Under the pieces are notes generated by a model. That model did not search any database, had not been told where the DNA came from, and was given only the letters and a program-made list of their open reading frames with translations. A DNA stretch of 64,000 bases. Origin: Psychrosphaera haliotis (GTDB taxonomy: Bacteria; Pseudomonadota; Gammaproteobacteria; Enterobacterales; Alteromonadaceae). This document shows, one piece after another, positions 17,054 through 27,143 of this stretch (position 1 is the first letter of the stretch; the number at the start of each line of letters is the position of its first letter). Where the stretch lies: positions 62,001-126,000 of the forward strand of contig NZ_WOCD01000002.1 of NCBI RefSeq assembly GCF_009728465.1, in the 5' to 3' direction. Both the position numbers and the translations under genes were made by a program.

Positions 17054-17728
17054 ATGACAACGTATAATATAAATGAGTTTTTTGAAACGATTCAAGGTGA
17101 AGGCCAATACACAGGCACGGCTTCGATCTTTATTAGATTACAAGGTTGCCCAGTTGGATGTTCATGGTGTGATACTAAACATACATGGCCTATTAATGAA
17201 GGCGTTGGTATTCAGCTGAAGGACGTTTTAGCAAAAACAGATGAAACTGAGGAGTGGGCCGCAGCTAACGCCGAGGAATTACTGTCATTTATTAAAAACG
17301 AAGGTTATAGAGCTAAGCATGTTGTTATTACTGGTGGCGAACCCGCTATGTATGACCTTAATCCGTTATGTAATGTTTTACATGAAAATGGCTATTCTAC
17401 ACAGATAGAGACGAGTGGCACATTTGAAATAAAAGTACCGGAAAAAACATGGGTAACGGTTTCGCCAAAAATAAACATGGCCGGAGGCTATAAAGTATTA
17501 GAAAGTTGTATGGCTAGGGCAAATGAGATTAAGCACCCGATAGCTAGACAAAAGCATGTAGAAGAACTGGAAGAGCTTATTGCGGTGGCACCAATTTCTG
17601 ACGATGCTCTGATTTACTTGCAACCTATCAGTCAAAAGACATCAGCAACAAAACTGGCAATAGAAACCTGCAAAGATAAAAATTGGCGTTTATCAGTGCA
17701 GGTTCATAAATATATAGGAATTAGTTAA
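17054..17728 (+). CDS. queE: 7-carboxy-7-deazaguanine synthase QueE
   Basis: QueE is a radical-SAM enzyme that contracts 6-carboxytetrahydropterin to 7-carboxy-7-deazaguanine. The 224-residue protein has FETIQGEG at the N-terminus, the CPVGCSWC cluster motif (CxxxCxxC) and VITGGEPAMY. The ATG at 17054 has an AGG at -7 and gives the family N-terminus MTTYNINEFFE; an upstream in-frame ATG at 17027 adds nine unrelated residues. It converges with trpA, with only two bases between the stop codons. Confidence 0.95.
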   Translation: MTTYNINEFFETIQGEGQYTGTASIFIRLQGCPVGCSWCDTKHTWPINEGVGIQLKDVLAKTDETEEWAAANAEELLSFIKNEGYRAKHVVITGGEPAMYDLNPLCNVLHENGYSTQIETSGTFEIKVPEKTWVTVSPKINMAGGYKVLESCMARANEIKHPIARQKHVEELEELIAVAPISDDALIYLQPISQKTSATKLAIETCKDKNWRLSVQVHKYIGIS

Positions 17729-17740
17729 GCCTAGTTCCTA
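17715..17740. terminator. hairpin spanning the queE and trpA stop codons
   Basis: TAGGAATTAG (17715-17724) pairs with CTAGTTCCTA (17731-17740), one G-U pair, 6-nt loop. It is formed from the coding ends of both converging genes. There is no T-tract, so it is a weak or factor-dependent terminator at most. Confidence 0.4.
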
Positions 17741-18540
17741 ACTGTTGCTGCTTTCATCTCAGTAACAAACTTGCCTAACTTTTCTAGCAAACTGTTTTGA
17801 TCATGCAGGTTCTGCTCAATTATATTAACAATTGCAGAGCCTGAAATAGCGCCTGATGCACCTGCGGATATTGCTTGCTCTACTTGTGTAGGTGAGGATA
17901 TCCCAAAGCCAAGTACAGGTGGTGCAGCTCGATACTCAAGCAGTTTATTTATCATAACCTCTGGAGGCATATTGGCTTTTGTTTCTGCTCCAGTTACTCC
18001 CGCTCTACTCAATAAGTAAGTATAACCTCTAGAATAAGACGCAACGGCACGCAGAGTCTCGTCTGTAACATGAGGTGGTACAATAAACACAGGTTCAATG
18101 CCTGCTTGTTTTGCAGCATTTCTAAATGGCTGGCTTTCTCGAACTGGCACATCTGCCACTAGTACAGAGTCAACTCCAGAATTAGCACAATCTTGATAAA
18201 AAGTTGGTAAACCCTTTGCCATTATTAGATTACTATAAAGCAGCAAGCCGATAGGTGTATCCGGAAACTCTTGTCGAATGCGCGCAATAACGTCTAAACA
18301 ATCTTGAGTTGTGACGTCACTTTCAAGCGCTCTAATATTAGCTTGTTGAATAGTTGGTCCATCAGCGATTGGGTCTGAAAACGGCAAGCCAAGCTCCAGA
18401 GCATCAGCGCCGGATAGTATAAGTTGACGAATAATTGCATAACTTCTATCTAAACTAGGATCACCAATAGTTACAAAAGGTATAAATGCACCTGCATTTT
18501 CCGTTTTTAAGCGTTGAAACATCTGATCATAACGGCTCAT
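17731..18540 (-). CDS. trpA: tryptophan synthase alpha subunit
   Basis: TrpA cleaves indole-3-glycerol phosphate to indole and glyceraldehyde 3-phosphate. The 269-residue protein has a (beta/alpha)8 pattern with [11 protein letters not shown], catalytic Glu in [17 protein letters not shown], catalytic Asp in [21 protein letters not shown] and the phosphate-binding GFGISSP and GAISGSAIV. Its ATG overlaps the trpB stop by one base (TAATG), the usual translational coupling. Final gene of the trp operon. Confidence 0.96.
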   Translation of the reverse strand: MSRYDQMFQRLKTENAGAFIPFVTIGDPSLDRSYAIIRQLILSGADALELGLPFSDPIADGPTIQQANIRALESDVTTQDCLDVIARIRQEFPDTPIGLLLYSNLIMAKGLPTFYQDCANSGVDSVLVADVPVRESQPFRNAAKQAGIEPVFIVPPHVTDETLRAVASYSRGYTYLLSRAGVTGAETKANMPPEVMINKLLEYRAAPPVLGFGISSPTQVEQAISAGASGAISGSAIVNIIEQNLHDQNSLLEKLGKFVTEMKAATVRN

Positions 18541-19773
18541 TATTTACTCTCCGTGTTCTGTTTGTTTTGTTCCGATAATACCGCATGTACGTGGGCTAAA
18601 TCTTTATCCCCACGACCAGAAAGGTTAACCAATAATACTTGTTCTTTTTCTGGAGACTCTTTGGCTAGTTTTAGTGCATACGCTAAAGCATGAGAAGACT
18701 CTACGGCTGGTATAATACCTTCTTTTTTAGCCAGAACTTGGAACGCGTCAAGCGCTTCATCATCATTAATAGCTACGTAATCAGCTCGACCGATAGCTTT
18801 TAAATGCGCATGTTGAGGGCCAACAGCAGGATAATCTAAACCAGCAGAAATAGAGTAAGACTCTTCTATTTGGCCATCAGGGTTTTGCATTATATGGGTA
18901 TAGGCACCGTGCAAAATACCAGTAGAGTCAATCCCCTTATCTATTACGGCTAACGCGGCACCGTGAAGGCCGCTATCAAGGCCTTTACCACCAGGCTCGA
19001 CCCCAACTAGTTTAACGGCTTCTTCTTTAATAAAGTCATTAAACATACCAATTGCGTTTGATCCACCACCAACACAAGCAAGTACCATGTCAGGTAGCTT
19101 TCCTTCAGCTGCTAAAATTTGTTGTTTAGATTCTTCTCCAATCATTTTTTGGAAGTCTCTAACAATCGTTGGGAAAGGATGAGGACCTGCAGCTGTACCT
19201 AGTAAATAATGGCTTTCTTCATAAGTTGAAGCCCAATCTCTCATAGCTTCATTTACTGCGTCTTTTAAGGTACCCGAGCCTGATGTAACTGGAATGACTT
19301 CTGCGCCCATCAACTTCATTCTAAAAACATTCGGCTGTTGGCGATCAATATCTTTAGCGCCCATATAAATACGAGCTTCTAATCCTAGCAGTGCACATGC
19401 AAGAGCCGTTGCTACGCCATGCTGTCCAGCACCCGTTTCCGCAATGACACGAGTTTTACCCATTCGTTTAGTTAGCAGTGCTTGTCCTAACACTTGGTTA
19501 GTTTTGTGCGCGCCACCATGTAATAAATCTTCTCGTTTAAGATATATCTTGGTTTTTGTGCCTTCAGTAAGGTTACGACATAAGGTTAATGGAGTAGGGC
19601 GACCTGCATAGTCCTTCAGTAAAGCATTAAACTCGCTATGAAAAGCGTCGTCATCCATAGCTGCAATATAAGCTTGCTCTAATTGTTCTAAGGCCGGAAC
19701 AAACAGTTTCTGGCACGAACATACCGCCAAAGTCACCAAAATAGGCAGGTAATGTTTTTTTATTCTGATTCAT
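18540..19773 (-). CDS. trpB: tryptophan synthase beta subunit (frameshifted near the 5' end)
   Basis: TrpB condenses indole and serine with PLP. The body is intact: the PLP lysine in [22 protein letters not shown], the [10 protein letters not shown] phosphate loop and SGRGDKD. The open frame gives an aberrant N-terminus ([11 protein letters not shown]). In the neighbouring frame the ATG at 19773 encodes [20 protein letters not shown], the true TrpB start, and it runs into the main frame if one T of 19707-19709 is removed. Reconstructed length is 410 aa. The restored start overlaps the trpCF stop by 14 nt, normal for this operon. I take the extra base as a sequence error. Confidence 0.93.
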
Positions 19774-21232
19774 GTTGGTCCTTAAGAGACGCTGTACGAC
19801 TCATGATTTTATTAAATATGTTGTTTAACTTTTCGGTGGATTTAACGCCAGGTGAACTTTCTACCCCAGAGTTTAAATCTAAACCTATGACTGGTTGCGA
19901 AAGAGCGGAATCTAAATTCGAAATACTAATACCGCCAGCAAGCATGATTTTTGGTCCATCAAACTTTGAAAATAGCGGAGCTAACTTGCTCCATTCAAAT
20001 GTTTGCCCTGTACCGCCAAGTTCGCCATCTACGCTCTTTGCGTCTAACACAATTCTGTCCACATTAGGCCAATTAAGTGGCAAGTCTTCACTAGCACCAA
20101 TTGAACAAGCCTTCCAAATTTCACAATTAGTACCCAAGGCTCGAACCTGTTTTATGTAGTCTTCAGACTCGTTTCCATGTAGTTGCACAGCAAATAGTGG
20201 CAATTCATTTATTAAATCTCGAACAAACTCGATACTTTGATTTTGAACAACCGCGACATACTTAGTTCTAATAGCATTGTTTGAGGCCCTAACGTCATCA
20301 ACGATTTGCTTCGCTTTTGATAGTCCAAGTTTCCGCTTACTTTGTTCCGCAAAAATTAATCCTGTGAACTCTGCACCTGCTTGTACCGCGCCAATAACGT
20401 GCTCTGACGTCGTTAACCCACACACTTTGTGTTCACCACAAGTTAATTTTGAACAGGCTTTATCTAGGTCCTTCTCCGCCATTAACGAACTGCCTACTAA
20501 AAAGCCGTCAACTAGCGTTGAAAGCTGAGCCACTTGCTGATGTGTATAAATTCCAGACTCTGAAATTAATAACGTATTTGCTTGGCGCTCGCTATCGGTG
20601 CCTAATAGAAACTGTTCTGTTAATACAATAGTTTGATTTAAATCTGTACTTAGGTCTCTCAGGTTACGATTATTAATGCCAACAATATTCGCGTTAAGAT
20701 TTATTGCCCTGTCCATTTCTTCAGCGTTTGAAACTTCAGTTAAAATGTCCATTTCCAAAGAAAGAGCTAAATCTGCCAAGCTGCGGTATTCTTCATCATT
20801 AAGCACAGATAGCATCAGTAATATTGCATCTGCACCATATAAACGAGCTAAATAAACTTGGTACTCATCAACAAAAAAGTCTTTACAAAGTATCGGTTGT
20901 TGCATCAATTCGCGGACTTTTGGTAAACGTTCAAAGTCACCTTGAAAGTACTTTTCATCTGTTAAAACAGATACGCAGCTAGCATAATTTCTATATGCAC
21001 TGCATATCTCCTCAAGGTCAAAATCTTCTCGGATTAGGCCCTTAGAAGGGCTTGCTTTTTTAACTTCTAGAATGAAACCACGATTATTCTTTGTTTTGTC
21101 TTGTTTTATGGCGCTATAAAAATTTCGTGTCGAAGGCTCTAAGCCATCTTTGAAAGCAAAGAGTGGCATTGTGTTTTTTCTGCCAACGAGCTCGTCGCGT
21201 TTATCTAAAACTATTTTCTCTAATACATTCAT
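19760..21232 (-). CDS. trpC: bifunctional indole-3-glycerol-phosphate synthase / phosphoribosylanthranilate isomerase
   Basis: This 490-residue fusion (TrpC-TrpF) performs two consecutive steps of tryptophan synthesis. The N-terminal barrel has [12 protein letters not shown] with the catalytic Lys, [19 protein letters not shown] and LISESGI. The C-terminal PRAI barrel starts near [13 protein letters not shown] and has FAVQLHGNE and [15 protein letters not shown]. The fusion is normal for gammaproteobacteria. It begins 9 nt after trpD. Confidence 0.96.
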   Translation of the reverse strand: MNVLEKIVLDKRDELVGRKNTMPLFAFKDGLEPSTRNFYSAIKQDKTKNNRGFILEVKKASPSKGLIREDFDLEEICSAYRNYASCVSVLTDEKYFQGDFERLPKVRELMQQPILCKDFFVDEYQVYLARLYGADAILLMLSVLNDEEYRSLADLALSLEMDILTEVSNAEEMDRAINLNANIVGINNRNLRDLSTDLNQTIVLTEQFLLGTDSERQANTLLISESGIYTHQQVAQLSTLVDGFLVGSSLMAEKDLDKACSKLTCGEHKVCGLTTSEHVIGAVQAGAEFTGLIFAEQSKRKLGLSKAKQIVDDVRASNNAIRTKYVAVVQNQSIEFVRDLINELPLFAVQLHGNESEDYIKQVRALGTNCEIWKACSIGASEDLPLNWPNVDRIVLDAKSVDGELGGTGQTFEWSKLAPLFSKFDGPKIMLAGGISISNLDSALSQPVIGLDLNSGVESSPGVKSTEKLNNIFNKIMSRTASLKDQHESE

Positions 21233-21241
21233 GCGCTAGTG

Positions 21242-22264
21242 TTATCCGTTTTTTGCTATAGTTACGAAATGTTCTAAAGTATCTAAGGCACTTCCTGACA
21301 ACAGTTTTTGTTCAACCATTTTAGCGGCTTCCATTAAGGACTCAGCTTGGCCTGTTAATACTAATAACGGGGCTGTATTAAGGATGACAGCAGCGTTGTG
21401 GGCAGCTTCACCTTCTCCGGCAAGAACCTTTCTAATAATTCGGGCATTGTGTGCAGGATCTCCACCTACAAGGTCTTTAATGGTATATCGTATTTGTCCA
21501 AAGTCTTCAGGTGAAACATAAAACTCAGAGATTTTTCCATCGATTAACTGCACCACTTTTGTTTTGTCATGAACGGCAATTTCATCCATACCAGCACCAT
21601 GAACGACCCAAGCTCTATCTTTACCTAATAGTTTTAAAGACTCAGCCATAGGGCGACAAAGGTCAGCGTCGTACACGCCTATAATGCAGGTTTTGGCTTT
21701 TGCAGGGTTAACTAGTGGCCCCAATGCATTAAATATAGTTCTCGTACGAAGCGTATTTCTTACTGGCATTGCATGCTTAATACCGCGGTGGTAATGCGGT
21801 GCCATAAGAAACGTTAGATTAGATTCTACTAGGCACTTTTTCGCTACTTCTGGAGTCATATCAAGTGGAACACCTAATTCTGACAACACATCAGCAGAAC
21901 CAGAGCTAGAAGATACTTTTCTATTGCCATGTTTTGCCATTTTTAGGCCCATACTCGCGGCAACGATTGCACACAAAGTACTGATGTTAATGGTATTCGT
22001 TCCATCACCACCTGTACCGCAGTTGTCTATCGTTTCAAAATCTAAATCAGGAAAAGGTATTGCGTTATCTGCGAGTGCCATCGCCGCACCAGCGATCTCT
22101 TCTGGCGTTTCGCCACGGACTTTTAATGCACTTAATAAAGCAGCTAATGGGATATCTTCCATTTCTCCGTTAACAACATCTGTAAAAAGTTTGTACGTTT
22201 GCTCTTTTGTTAAAGAGCGGTTTGTCATTGCTAAGTGAATGAGGTCTAGCTGTACAGTATTCAT
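21242..22264 (-). CDS. trpD: anthranilate phosphoribosyltransferase
   Basis: TrpD transfers phosphoribosyl from PRPP to anthranilate. The 340-residue protein contains DNCGTGGDGTNTINIST (PRPP loop), KHGNRKVSSSSGSADVLSELG and the anthranilate-site NTLRTRTIFNALGPLVNPA. It is separate from TrpG, unlike the TrpGD fusion of Escherichia coli. One base separates it from the trpG stop. Confidence 0.96.
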   Translation of the reverse strand: MNTVQLDLIHLAMTNRSLTKEQTYKLFTDVVNGEMEDIPLAALLSALKVRGETPEEIAGAAMALADNAIPFPDLDFETIDNCGTGGDGTNTINISTLCAIVAASMGLKMAKHGNRKVSSSSGSADVLSELGVPLDMTPEVAKKCLVESNLTFLMAPHYHRGIKHAMPVRNTLRTRTIFNALGPLVNPAKAKTCIIGVYDADLCRPMAESLKLLGKDRAWVVHGAGMDEIAVHDKTKVVQLIDGKISEFYVSPEDFGQIRYTIKDLVGGDPAHNARIIRKVLAGEGEAAHNAAVILNTAPLLVLTGQAESLMEAAKMVEQKLLSGSALDTLEHFVTIAKNG

Positions 22265-22265
22265 A

Positions 22266-22877
22266 TTATTTACAACTTTCCTTTATTAAATAGTTAATAC
22301 TTTGTTCTAACAGTTTTGAACCTAATGTCGTTAAAATAGACTCAGGGTGGAACTGAAAACCTAAAATTTGATTTTTCTCATCTATAAATGCCATCGGCAT
22401 TTCTTTGTAGTGACCGATCACCTCTAAGTTTGAGGGTACGGTTGTTGCAACTAAACTATGATACCTAGCTACCGTAAGGTTATTAGGAAGTCCGCTGAAA
22501 ATAGGGTGATTGTTACATTCTATTATTGATGATTTACCGTGCACTGTTTCACCAGCTAACCCAACGGTACCACCAAAATGTTCTGCTATTGCCTGATGAC
22601 CTAGACAAACGCCAATAATTGGTAATTTGCCTACAAATGCCCTTAGCATAGTACCCATTATTGGAGAATTAGAAGGGGTTCCAGGCCCAGGCGAGAAAAA
22701 CAATATACATTCACTGTTTTCACTAATTAGCGCCTCTAGTTTACATTTGAGAACGTCAACCTCTACAGAATTTCTATATACGATTACGTTATGATTTAGC
22801 TTTTCCAACTCATCAACAAGGTTGTAGGTAAAGGAATCTTGATTGTCGATAAAAATTATATCTGCCACGTTATGCAT
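22266..22877 (-). CDS. trpG: anthranilate synthase glutamine amidotransferase subunit
   Basis: TrpG supplies ammonia from glutamine to TrpE. The 203-residue class-I amidotransferase has the oxyanion SPGPGTP, nucleophile Cys in [15 protein letters not shown] and the His-Glu pair in [11 protein letters not shown]. It overlaps the trpE stop by 8 nt. The trp operon context favours TrpG over PabA. Confidence 0.95.
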   Translation of the reverse strand: MHNVADIIFIDNQDSFTYNLVDELEKLNHNVIVYRNSVEVDVLKCKLEALISENSECILFFSPGPGTPSNSPIMGTMLRAFVGKLPIIGVCLGHQAIAEHFGGTVGLAGETVHGKSSIIECNNHPIFSGLPNNLTVARYHSLVATTVPSNLEVIGHYKEMPMAFIDEKNQILGFQFHPESILTTLGSKLLEQSINYLIKESCK

Positions 22878-24496
22878 TCCCTTCCAATTCTTGTTGATTT
22901 GCGTTTAATACAGCTTTAATAACGGCTCTCGCTTTATTACTCGTTTCTTCAACTTCAGAGTCTGGGTCTGAATCAAATACAACACCTGCTCCAGCTTGAA
23001 CATAGGCCTGCCCATTTTTAACAAATGCACTTCTAATAACAATACAGGTATCCATGTCTCCTCGACCGTTTAGATAACCTACTGCACCCCCATAACTGCC
23101 ACGCCTTTCTTTTTCTACATCTCTTATTAATTGCGAAGCTTTTATTTTTGGTGCGCCAACTAAAGTGCCCATATTCATACATGCTTGATAAGCGTGCAAA
23201 GCATCTAAATCGTCTTCTAATTCACCAATGACCCTCGACACTAAATGCATAACGTAGGAGTATCGGTCGACCTTTAAAAAGTCCTTAACATATCGGCTGC
23301 CTGTTTTACTTATTCTAGCTACGTCATTTCTAGCTAAATCGACCAACATTATATGCTCAGAAACTTCTTTTTTATCGTTTCTCAAGTCCAATTCAATTCT
23401 TGAGTCTAAGTCTTGGTCAATAGAAACCGTCATTCCTAAAGCCTCGAATTCGTGTACCTGCGATAGGGTAGACTTCTACTTGCTTTGAAGTTGCGTCATA
23501 TTTAAGGGCTGATTCAGGTGAAGCACCGAACAGCTCAAACTCAGGATGTTTCAGATAAAACATATAAGGGCTAGGATTGTCGGCTTTAAGCTGCTTGTAA
23601 GCATTTATTGCACTTTTACAATCTAAAGCGAAACCTCTAGATGGTACAACTTGAAACACATCCCCTTGAATTATATTTTCTTTAAGGTTGGTAACTGTAT
23701 TTTTAAAGTCTGAGTCTGAAATGTTTGGTATAGCTAAAGAAAAATCGATATTGCGGAATGTAGTTACGATACTAGTTTCATTCGGCAAATTACTTATACT
23801 TTTTTTCAGCATTTCTAGGCGTTTACCAATTGCGAAACAAGTTTGATACACCTTTTCACCACTAAAAACATTTCCTATTAGGTCAGTGGAACGTTTTTGA
23901 TGGTCTATAACTAGCATGGTTTCTGCTAAATAAAAGGAATAATCCGGGCAAGTATTAGTTCCAATGGGCACGTCTGGTAAAGTCTCAAAGTTTGCGATCA
24001 TATCGTAGGCAAAAACACCGCCTAAAAATACGGAGAATACATCGTCTGAGTTATGTTTAATATCTTGAATAACTGAGCGCAATACCTGAAAAGCATTAAA
24101 CTGTTTTAATCGAGTACTTTCATCAATGTCAGGCTGCACACCCAAGAATGAAAACTCAATTTTTAAAACGTCTCTTCTTATATCGCAATGGGACGAAATA
24201 GGTAGACTTTTATCGGTGAAAATTTCTACCAAATAATCTAATACTGCATCACCATTCTCAGATTTAGCTGTTGCCACCACCTTATTACCAAAACACTCAA
24301 AAACAACTGCGGCATCAATAAGCATAAGGCTTTTAAGATTATCTTTGCTGTCTATTTCTGCTGATTCCAATAGCAAACTATAGTCGCTATTGTTAGCAAG
24401 TGTTTCAAATGCTTGCGTAGGTGAAGCAATGTAATCACAAGGCATACATATGCTTGTTGCTTCACCGAGTTCGGTTTTAATTTGACTAAATAACAT
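22870..24496 (-). CDS. trpE: anthranilate synthase component I (frameshifted)
   Basis: TrpE makes anthranilate from chorismate. The frame beginning at 24496 breaks after [11 protein letters not shown] and the rest ([71 protein letters not shown]) continues in another frame. Removing one A from 23424-23426 restores [13 protein letters not shown] exactly as in the family, giving 541 aa. Both halves are highly conserved, so I treat this as one gene with a sequence error. Expression is controlled by the trpL attenuator just upstream. Confidence 0.93.
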
Positions 24497-24533
24497 GTTT
24501 CAGTTTGCCCTTTATTTTATCCCGAATTACGGG

Positions 24534-24610
24534 TACAAAAAAACCCGCACAAAGCGGGTTTTCTTTTTCAAATTCGTATCTCAATAGTCAGATACAGATC
24601 ATCCACCCGC
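24534..24610 (-). promoter_or_regulatory. trp attenuator
   Basis: The terminator is AACCCGC / GCGGGTT (24554-24560 and 24542-24548 read leftward), followed by seven T. A competing antiterminator segment GCGGGT (complement of 24605-24610) lies just after the trpL stop and pairs with the first terminator arm (ACCCGC). A small hairpin GTATCT/AGATAC sits between (24577-24596). Ribosome stalling at the Trp codons would free the antiterminator; finishing trpL would mask it. This is inferred from pairing only. Confidence 0.85.
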
Positions 24611-24611
24611 G

Positions 24612-24665
24612 TTAATTAGGAATCCACCACCAATGCCAGCTGCGAGTTGAATGTAAGTTTATCAT
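24612..24665 (-). CDS. trpL: trp operon leader peptide
   Basis: A 17-codon ORF encodes MINLHSTRSWHWWWIPN, with four Trp codons in a five-codon window. It lies between the trp promoter and the attenuator, about 115 bp before trpE. Its stop codon is immediately followed by the antiterminator segment. Leader peptides of this type couple Trp-tRNA supply to termination. Confidence 0.92.
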   Translation of the reverse strand: MINLHSTRSWHWWWIPN

Positions 24666-24701
24666 CTGTTTGATTCTGCTTTTTAAATTTAAGACCCGCA
24701 T

Positions 24702-24730
24702 ATAAAAACGCGTTTTAAAGATTATGTCAA
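24702..24730 (-). promoter_or_regulatory. trp operon promoter with a palindromic spacer
   Basis: On the minus strand a perfect TTGACA (24725-24730) is followed after 17 bp by TTTTAT (24702-24707). Between them lies the perfect 12-bp palindrome AAAACGCGTTTT (24705-24716). It does not resemble the TrpR operator I know, and its significance is unclear. Confidence 0.6.
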
Positions 24731-24781
24731 TGATAATTTTAATCAATGGTAGAGCAATGACCACTGTGGCATAATGCGCGG

Positions 24782-25655
24782 ATGAAAATAGAGACAAATT
24801 TAAACCCAAATACTAAGTATGACCTCCACAGCCATACAACCTGCTCAGATGGTGTACTAACACCAGAAGAATTGGTATTTAGAGCAAGTAATAAACAGGT
24901 TGATGTTTTAGCAATTACGGATCACGATTGTATTGATGGTATAGCTCGAGCAAAGCAAGAAATTAACGATAAAAACTATGCTGTTAAGATTATTAACGGT
25001 GTTGAGGTTTCGACGAAATGGCATGGTTTTGAAATTCATATTGTTGGTCTGTGTATCGATACTAAAAATGAAAATTTAGTGTCCTCTTTGAAACAGCAAC
25101 AAGAACAGCGCAATGGCCGAGCTTTAAAAATAGCGGCTAAATTAGCTAAAAAAGGGATCCAAAATACGTTTGAGTTAGCTAAAGAATACGCTGGTGACGG
25201 TGTTATAAGCAGAACTCATTTCGCTAAAGCGCTAATTAAATTGGGTGCCGTAGCTAATTTTGAGCAAGCTTTCAAAAAGTATTTAGGTAAAGGAAAAGGG
25301 GCTTATGTCACTCCTGAATGGATGGAAGTCGAAGACGCAGTTTCGCTTAATTAAAGAGGCTGAAGGTCTTTCTGTTATTGCTCATCCAATACGCTATGAT
25401 TTGTCGAATAAATGGTTAAGAAAACTAGTAGCTGAGTTTGCCTCTGCTGGCGGAGATGCACTAGAAGTAGGGTTAACTCAAATGAGCCCAGACCAACGCA
25501 AGTTTATTTCATCGTTGGCGACGGAACATGACTTATATAGTTCACAAGGCTCCGACTTTCATGCTCCAACGCGCTGGACAGAGTTGGGCAGAGGCCTACA
25601 CTTAAGCGAAACATGTCGACCCGTATGGACACATGACGATTGGAACGCACCATAA
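24782..25655 (+). CDS. rnm: PHP-domain 3',5'-nucleotide phosphatase / RNase AM (frameshifted)
   Basis: Known as TrpH, YciV or RNase AM, this PHP enzyme trims rRNA 5' ends and hydrolyses 3',5'-bisphosphonucleotides. Metal-binding motifs are visible: DLHSHTTCSDG, AITDHDCIDG, GVEVST, ISRTHFAKAL, IAHPIRYDL and GSDFHAP. The frame breaks after EVEDAVSL. Deleting one A at 25349-25350 gives EDAVSLIKEAEGLSVIAHP, as in the family, and 290 aa overall. It sits divergent from trpE, the arrangement that gave the trpH name, and leads the yciO-scpAB-rluB block. Confidence 0.9.
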
Positions 25656-25692
25656 TGCAGTTAAAAAAAAATATAATTGGTAAGGAATTAAT

Positions 25693-26313
25693 ATGAGCCA
25701 GTTTTTCCACATTCATCCTGAGAACCCTCAAGGACGTCTGATTAGCCAGGCTGTACAAATTATTCGCCAAGGCGGGGTAGTCGTTTATCCAACAGATTCT
25801 GGGTACGCTATCGGCTGTGCACTGGGCGATAAGAAAGCGATGGATAGAATTGTTCAAATCAGAAAAATAGATAAGAACCATAATTTCACACTGGTTTGTA
25901 AGGATTTTTCAGAGATAGCGAATTTTGCTCGAGTAGATAATCAAGCATTTAGAGCCATTAGAGCCCATTCTCCAGGCCCATATACATTTATCTTTAAGGG
26001 TACAAAAGAAGTGCCTAAACGAGTTTTAAACGAAAAGCGAAAAACGATTGGTATAAGGATCCCTGACAATAAAATAGCACTAGCGATGTTAGAAGAGTTG
26101 GGTGAACCAATTATGTCAACCTCATTACTTTTACCAGGTGAAGACTTTTCGGAATCTGATCCGGATGAAATTAGGTTTAGAATAGAAAAGCAAGTGGACC
26201 TTATCATTCATGGTGGTTATCTAATTGAAACTCAAACATCTATAATAGATTTCTCTGAAGGCGAAGCCGAAATCATTAGGCGTGGCGAAGGAGACGTAAG
26301 TCTTTTTGAATAG
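25693..26313 (+). CDS. yciO: Sua5/YciO/YrdC family protein YciO
   Basis: This 206-residue protein has the YrdC-like fold with GGVVVYPTDSGYAIGC, DKNHNFTLVCKDFSEI and GIRIPDN. The C-terminal length and the gene order (rnm, yciO, scpA, scpB, rluB) identify it as YciO rather than TsaC. YciO has weak threonylcarbamoyl-AMP synthase-like activity and no established cellular role. An AAGGAA ribosome site precedes the ATG. Confidence 0.9.
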   Translation: MSQFFHIHPENPQGRLISQAVQIIRQGGVVVYPTDSGYAIGCALGDKKAMDRIVQIRKIDKNHNFTLVCKDFSEIANFARVDNQAFRAIRAHSPGPYTFIFKGTKEVPKRVLNEKRKTIGIRIPDNKIALAMLEELGEPIMSTSLLLPGEDFSESDPDEIRFRIEKQVDLIIHGGYLIETQTSIIDFSEGEAEIIRRGEGDVSLFE

Positions 26314-26315
26314 TA

Positions 26316-27143
26316 ATGGTAAACGTTAACGATACAACAAACATGATTCAGCAAGACTTGCCACTTGCATTAGTTAGGGGCGAGATTGTCATTGAACGTC
26401 CACAGGATCTTTTTATACCACCAGATGCATTAGAAGTTTTTTTAGATGCATTTGAAGGTCCACTGGATTTTTTACTGTATCTAATAAAAAAACAGAAGTT
26501 TGATATTGTTGATTTGCCAATATTTGAGATAACCAAACAATACATGAAATATGTAGATGTTATGCGCAGCCTAAAACTAGAATTAGCTGCTGAATATCTC
26601 GTGATGGCGGCGCTTCTAGCAGAGATAAAGTCTAGATTACTGTTACCTAAGCATGACTTATTAGAAGATGAAGAACATGACCCTAGAGCGGAGCTTATAA
26701 AAAGGCTTCAACAGTATGAAGTCATTAAAAAAGCAGCAGAAAATTTAGATGAACTGCCCAGATTGGGTAGGGAAGCATTTATTGTTGCAATTGAAGCTCC
26801 AGTAACCGATGCCATTGCTGCGAACCGGCCTGAAATAGATTTAAAGGAATTAGTGATAGCTTTTCAAGATATACTAAAAAGAGCTTCTGCATTTAAACAT
26901 CACGAAATATCTAAAGAGACGCTATCGACACGAGAACGTATGACACAAATCCTTCACAAATTAAGAGAAAGTAATAAATTTGTTCCGTTTGAAAACTTGT
27001 TTTTAGTATCTGAAGGGAAAGCAGGCGTTGTTGTTACGTTTCTAGCGATACTAGAATTAGTAAAAGAATCGATGTTAGATGTGGTTCAAGCTTCGGCTTT
27101 TGGTGTTTTGCATGTAAAATACAAAGGGGCCGAAATTGAGTGA
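26316..27143 (+). CDS. scpA: segregation and condensation protein A
   Basis: ScpA is the kleisin that bridges SMC heads. The 275-residue protein has the kleisin N-terminus (FEGPLDFLLYLIKKQKFDI), the AAEYLVMAALLAEIKSRLLLP helix pair and a C-terminal winged-helix (VVTFLAILELVKESMLDVVQ). It starts 2 nt after yciO and overlaps scpB by 8 nt. The presence of ScpAB outside an smc gene is usual in these gammaproteobacteria. Confidence 0.94.
   Translation: MVNVNDTTNMIQQDLPLALVRGEIVIERPQDLFIPPDALEVFLDAFEGPLDFLLYLIKKQKFDIVDLPIFEITKQYMKYVDVMRSLKLELAAEYLVMAALLAEIKSRLLLPKHDLLEDEEHDPRAELIKRLQQYEVIKKAAENLDELPRLGREAFIVAIEAPVTDAIAANRPEIDLKELVIAFQDILKRASAFKHHEISKETLSTRERMTQILHKLRESNKFVPFENLFLVSEGKAGVVVTFLAILELVKESMLDVVQASAFGVLHVKYKGAEIE

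Noticed and set aside
22870..24496. Programmed ribosomal frameshift in trpE
   Set aside because: The site is an ordinary T run without slippery heptamer or downstream structure, and similar breaks occur in many unrelated genes of this window.
24705..24716. TrpR operator in the trp promoter
   Set aside because: The palindrome AAAACGCGTTTT lacks the CTAG core of TrpR sites.
24612..24809. A 65-codon ORF reading through the trp promoter
   Set aside because: It begins upstream of the promoter elements. Only its last 17 codons, the WHWWW leader peptide, make sense as a transcribed gene.
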